This document shows positions 62,529 through 64,000 of a DNA stretch of 64,000 bases, one piece after another. The notes under the pieces were generated by a model. That model was given only the letters and a program-made list of their open reading frames with translations, ran no database searches and was not told the DNA's origin. Made by a program: the position numbers and the translations under genes. Origin of the DNA: an uncultured Desulfosoma sp. (lineage in GTDB: Bacteria; Desulfobacterota; Syntrophobacteria; Syntrophobacterales; DSM-9756); NCBI GenBank assembly GCA_937960435.1, contig CALGPN010000015.1:1-64000 (forward strand), in the 5' to 3' direction. Position 1 is the first letter of the stretch; each line of letters opens with the position of its first letter.

Positions 62529-63925
62529 CCGGCTTCCTGAGACGAAACGTCCGGAGATTCCTTGAGGGGCAGGATGAAATAGATCGTGTTTCCATATTTT
62601 TTCGGCTCGCAGCCCACTTCCCCGCCGTGGATTTCCACAACGTTTTTTACAAAGTGCAAGCCGTGCCCGGTTCCTTTTTCGCGACCCACGTTGGAGGCGC
62701 GAAAACCTTCGTCGAAAAGTTTCTTCGCTTCCTCGACAGAAAGCGGTTGGCCCGTCGTAAAAATCCCGAACTGAACGCCGTGGATTCCTTCCCCGAAATG
62801 GTTCTTCAGAATTTTTCGGTGGTACGAAACCATTTTGATCTTTTGGCCCCGCGCGTCCTCCACTTCCCGGGCGTATTTGACGGCGTTGGAAAAGAGGTTA
62901 TCAAAGACTTGGGAAATCAAGCCCTTGTCCACAAAAAGCGTCACCTCTTCGTCGGGGATGTCCTCCAGTTTGTTGTCGACCATGATGCCGGCCTTGGCGA
63001 AGAAGGGCCTATACCGCTCCAAAAGCGGCTCTATGATCTCCGTCCGAAAGTTGCACGGCTGGCGCCGCAAAACGTAGGTGCCCTTCTCAAAGTGATCCCG
63101 CCGCAAAAGGGTTTCCAGAAACAAACTGGTGTGTTCGTAATGTTTTTTTAAAGCCTTGTATTCTTCTTCAAGCTCGTCATTGCCCGTAGACAGGAGGTGA
63201 TATAGTTCGCACAGTTCTCGGCACAGAGTACTGTCCTCGGTTTGAGTAAACATAATGATATCTTTGAGCTTTTCCTGCATCTCTCTGTAGTTTTCTATGG
63301 ACTTTTTCAGCTTCAAAATAAACAATTTGTAATAAAGATTCGGCGAAATGACATTATGTTCAATATCCGCGACCAACTGGTTGATGAATTTGATGTGCTG
63401 AATGTTTTGCTGAAGCAGCAATTTTTGGTGCAGATTATATCCGATTCGATTGCTGAATTTTTCAAGGAAGAAGAGCCCTTTATCGTTTACGCGGTCTTTG
63501 GGGTAGATTTCGAAGAGTCCCAAGATCCCTTGGCCTCCGGCAAAAGGCAGCCATTGGACCAGGGCCATGTTGCCGCGGATGGGCAGAAGATAAGACTGAT
63601 CGGTTTCCGTGATTTTGTCGGAAAGGGAGGGGCCAGCAAGATCCGGCCTTTGCCCTTCGGTGACCAAACCTTCTTCGCTGGTGCATACCTTCTCCAGCCG
63701 CCCGGTCTTGTGATGGATCACATAGAGGCGGCTTTCCAAATTGAAAAACTCCTTCGGCACCGTGACGCAAATGAGATAAAGATTTTCCAAGCTTGTGTAT
63801 TCTTGGGCCAAATCGAAGAAAGTGGCGAAGGCCTCTTCCTGAAGCCTCTCGAAATTGTATCGTTCGTAGGCCGATTTTTTTTCGCGCACCCGCGCGGTCA
63901 TTTCCTCAAGCTCTTTGCGGCTCAT
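62525..63925 (-). CDS. Cytoplasmic histidine kinase (GAF-like N-terminus)
   Basis: 466 aa. An N-terminal 160-residue sensory part of GAF type (LENLYLICVTVPKEFF, YLLPIRGNMALVQWLPFAGG) has no TM segment. A dimerisation helix region with a His (LVADIEHNVISPN) follows near residue 190. The ATPase domain has an N-box (QVFDNLFSNAVKYA) and a G2 box (GTGHGLHFVKNVVEIHGG). The G1 box usually DxGxG reads FTTGQPLS, so nucleotide binding may be weak. It overlaps the giant HD-like gene at its 3' end by 4 bases, convergently. No response regulator lies in the window. Confidence 0.8.
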   Translation of the reverse strand: MSRKELEEMTARVREKKSAYERYNFERLQEEAFATFFDLAQEYTSLENLYLICVTVPKEFFNLESRLYVIHHKTGRLEKVCTSEEGLVTEGQRPDLAGPSLSDKITETDQSYLLPIRGNMALVQWLPFAGGQGILGLFEIYPKDRVNDKGLFFLEKFSNRIGYNLHQKLLLQQNIQHIKFINQLVADIEHNVISPNLYYKLFILKLKKSIENYREMQEKLKDIIMFTQTEDSTLCRELCELYHLLSTGNDELEEEYKALKKHYEHTSLFLETLLRRDHFEKGTYVLRRQPCNFRTEIIEPLLERYRPFFAKAGIMVDNKLEDIPDEEVTLFVDKGLISQVFDNLFSNAVKYAREVEDARGQKIKMVSYHRKILKNHFGEGIHGVQFGIFTTGQPLSVEEAKKLFDEGFRASNVGREKGTGHGLHFVKNVVEIHGGEVGCEPKKYGNTIYFILPLKESPDVSSQEAG

Positions 63926-63963
63926 GGAACCTCGTACTCCTCGCGCCCCTCGTGAAGAGGGGG

Positions 63964-64000
63964 TCAGTCCAGGGAAAATTCCAATTCGGATTTCAGGTCC
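63964..64000 (-). CDS. 3' end of another minus-strand gene
   Basis: The window edge reads in from the minus strand as DLKSELEFSLD followed by TGA at 63966-63964. The gene starts outside the window and ends 38 bases before the histidine kinase, so the two are probably one transcription unit. Too short to name. Confidence 0.5.
   Translation of the reverse strand, partial: DLKSELEFSLD

Overview
This is a G+C-rich chromosomal window that looks like a sulfate-reducing or syntrophic member of the Desulfobacterota, near the Syntrophobacterales (Desulfacinum/Syntrophobacter-like). That placement rests on gene content and protein flavour (a radical-SAM/B12 protein of the MJ_1487 type, cobalamin genes, LarC, a PAS protein ending in a CxxC...CxxC block, and an HD-like giant protein paired with a histidine kinase), not on a 16S sequence. 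There is no rRNA operon, transposase, integrase or CRISPR array. Nearly all strong ORFs are ordinary core genes. The accessory parts are two degenerate gene remnants, one large non-coding stretch with a parS site, and one unusual operon.

Layout. 1-4.9 kb: a double-length, tandem-fused UvrA that leaves the left edge. 4.9-6.3 kb: a CDP-archaeol-synthase-like/metallophosphoesterase fusion. 6.4-13 kb: plus-strand genes for a radical SAM protein, a membrane PAS sensor, a CsgG-like lipoprotein with a peptidoglycan-binding domain, AMP nucleosidase and a flavodoxin. 13-16.3 kb: YhbY, a group-2 sigma-70 factor and a TGS GTPase. 16.4 kb: a tiny zinc-ribbon ORF interrupted by an in-frame TGA. 16.6-25.8 kb: a compact minus-strand run transcribed lon-larC-cinA-thpR-recA-alaS. 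25.9-26.1 kb: two tRNA-Ser genes and a terminator. 26.2-29.6 kb: moaC, dksA, birA, cobS and cobU.

29.6-38.9 kb is the classic origin-proximal block (parB, parA, rsmG, mnmE, jag/khpB, yidC, yidD, rnpA, rpmH), with a nicotinamidase plus nicotinate phosphoribosyltransferase pair between parA and rsmG. dnaA is not present. A perfect 16-bp parS palindrome lies at 41942-41957 in a 1.66-kb non-coding region, which fits an origin-near position. Between them are an Old-Yellow-Enzyme N-terminal remnant, a split YeeE/YedE (thiosulfate-type) transporter and an SDR oxidoreductase.

43.5-49.0 kb carries the most interesting locus. Five tightly packed minus-strand genes encode, in transcription order, a small ubiquitin-like protein ending in Gly-Gly, a 411-aa protein with an E2-like HP...ICLG motif, an unrecognised 148-aa protein, a ClpX-like AAA+ unfoldase without the zinc-binding domain or the ClpP-docking loop, and a JAMM/MPN metallo-isopeptidase. 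An MFS transporter follows. No E1 (ThiF-like) gene is present. The set resembles a minimal ubiquitin-like conjugation and unfolding module (Ubl + E2 + AAA+ + JAMM). This is inferred from motifs; no search was run.

49.3-64 kb: MalQ, an AI-2E/PerM family membrane protein, a co-factor-independent phosphoglycerate mutase, a crotonase-fold protein lacking one catalytic Glu, an HtrA protease, VanZ, PgpA, a 1567-aa protein with a degenerate HD motif, and a convergent cytoplasmic histidine kinase. The last bases hold the 3' end of another minus-strand gene.
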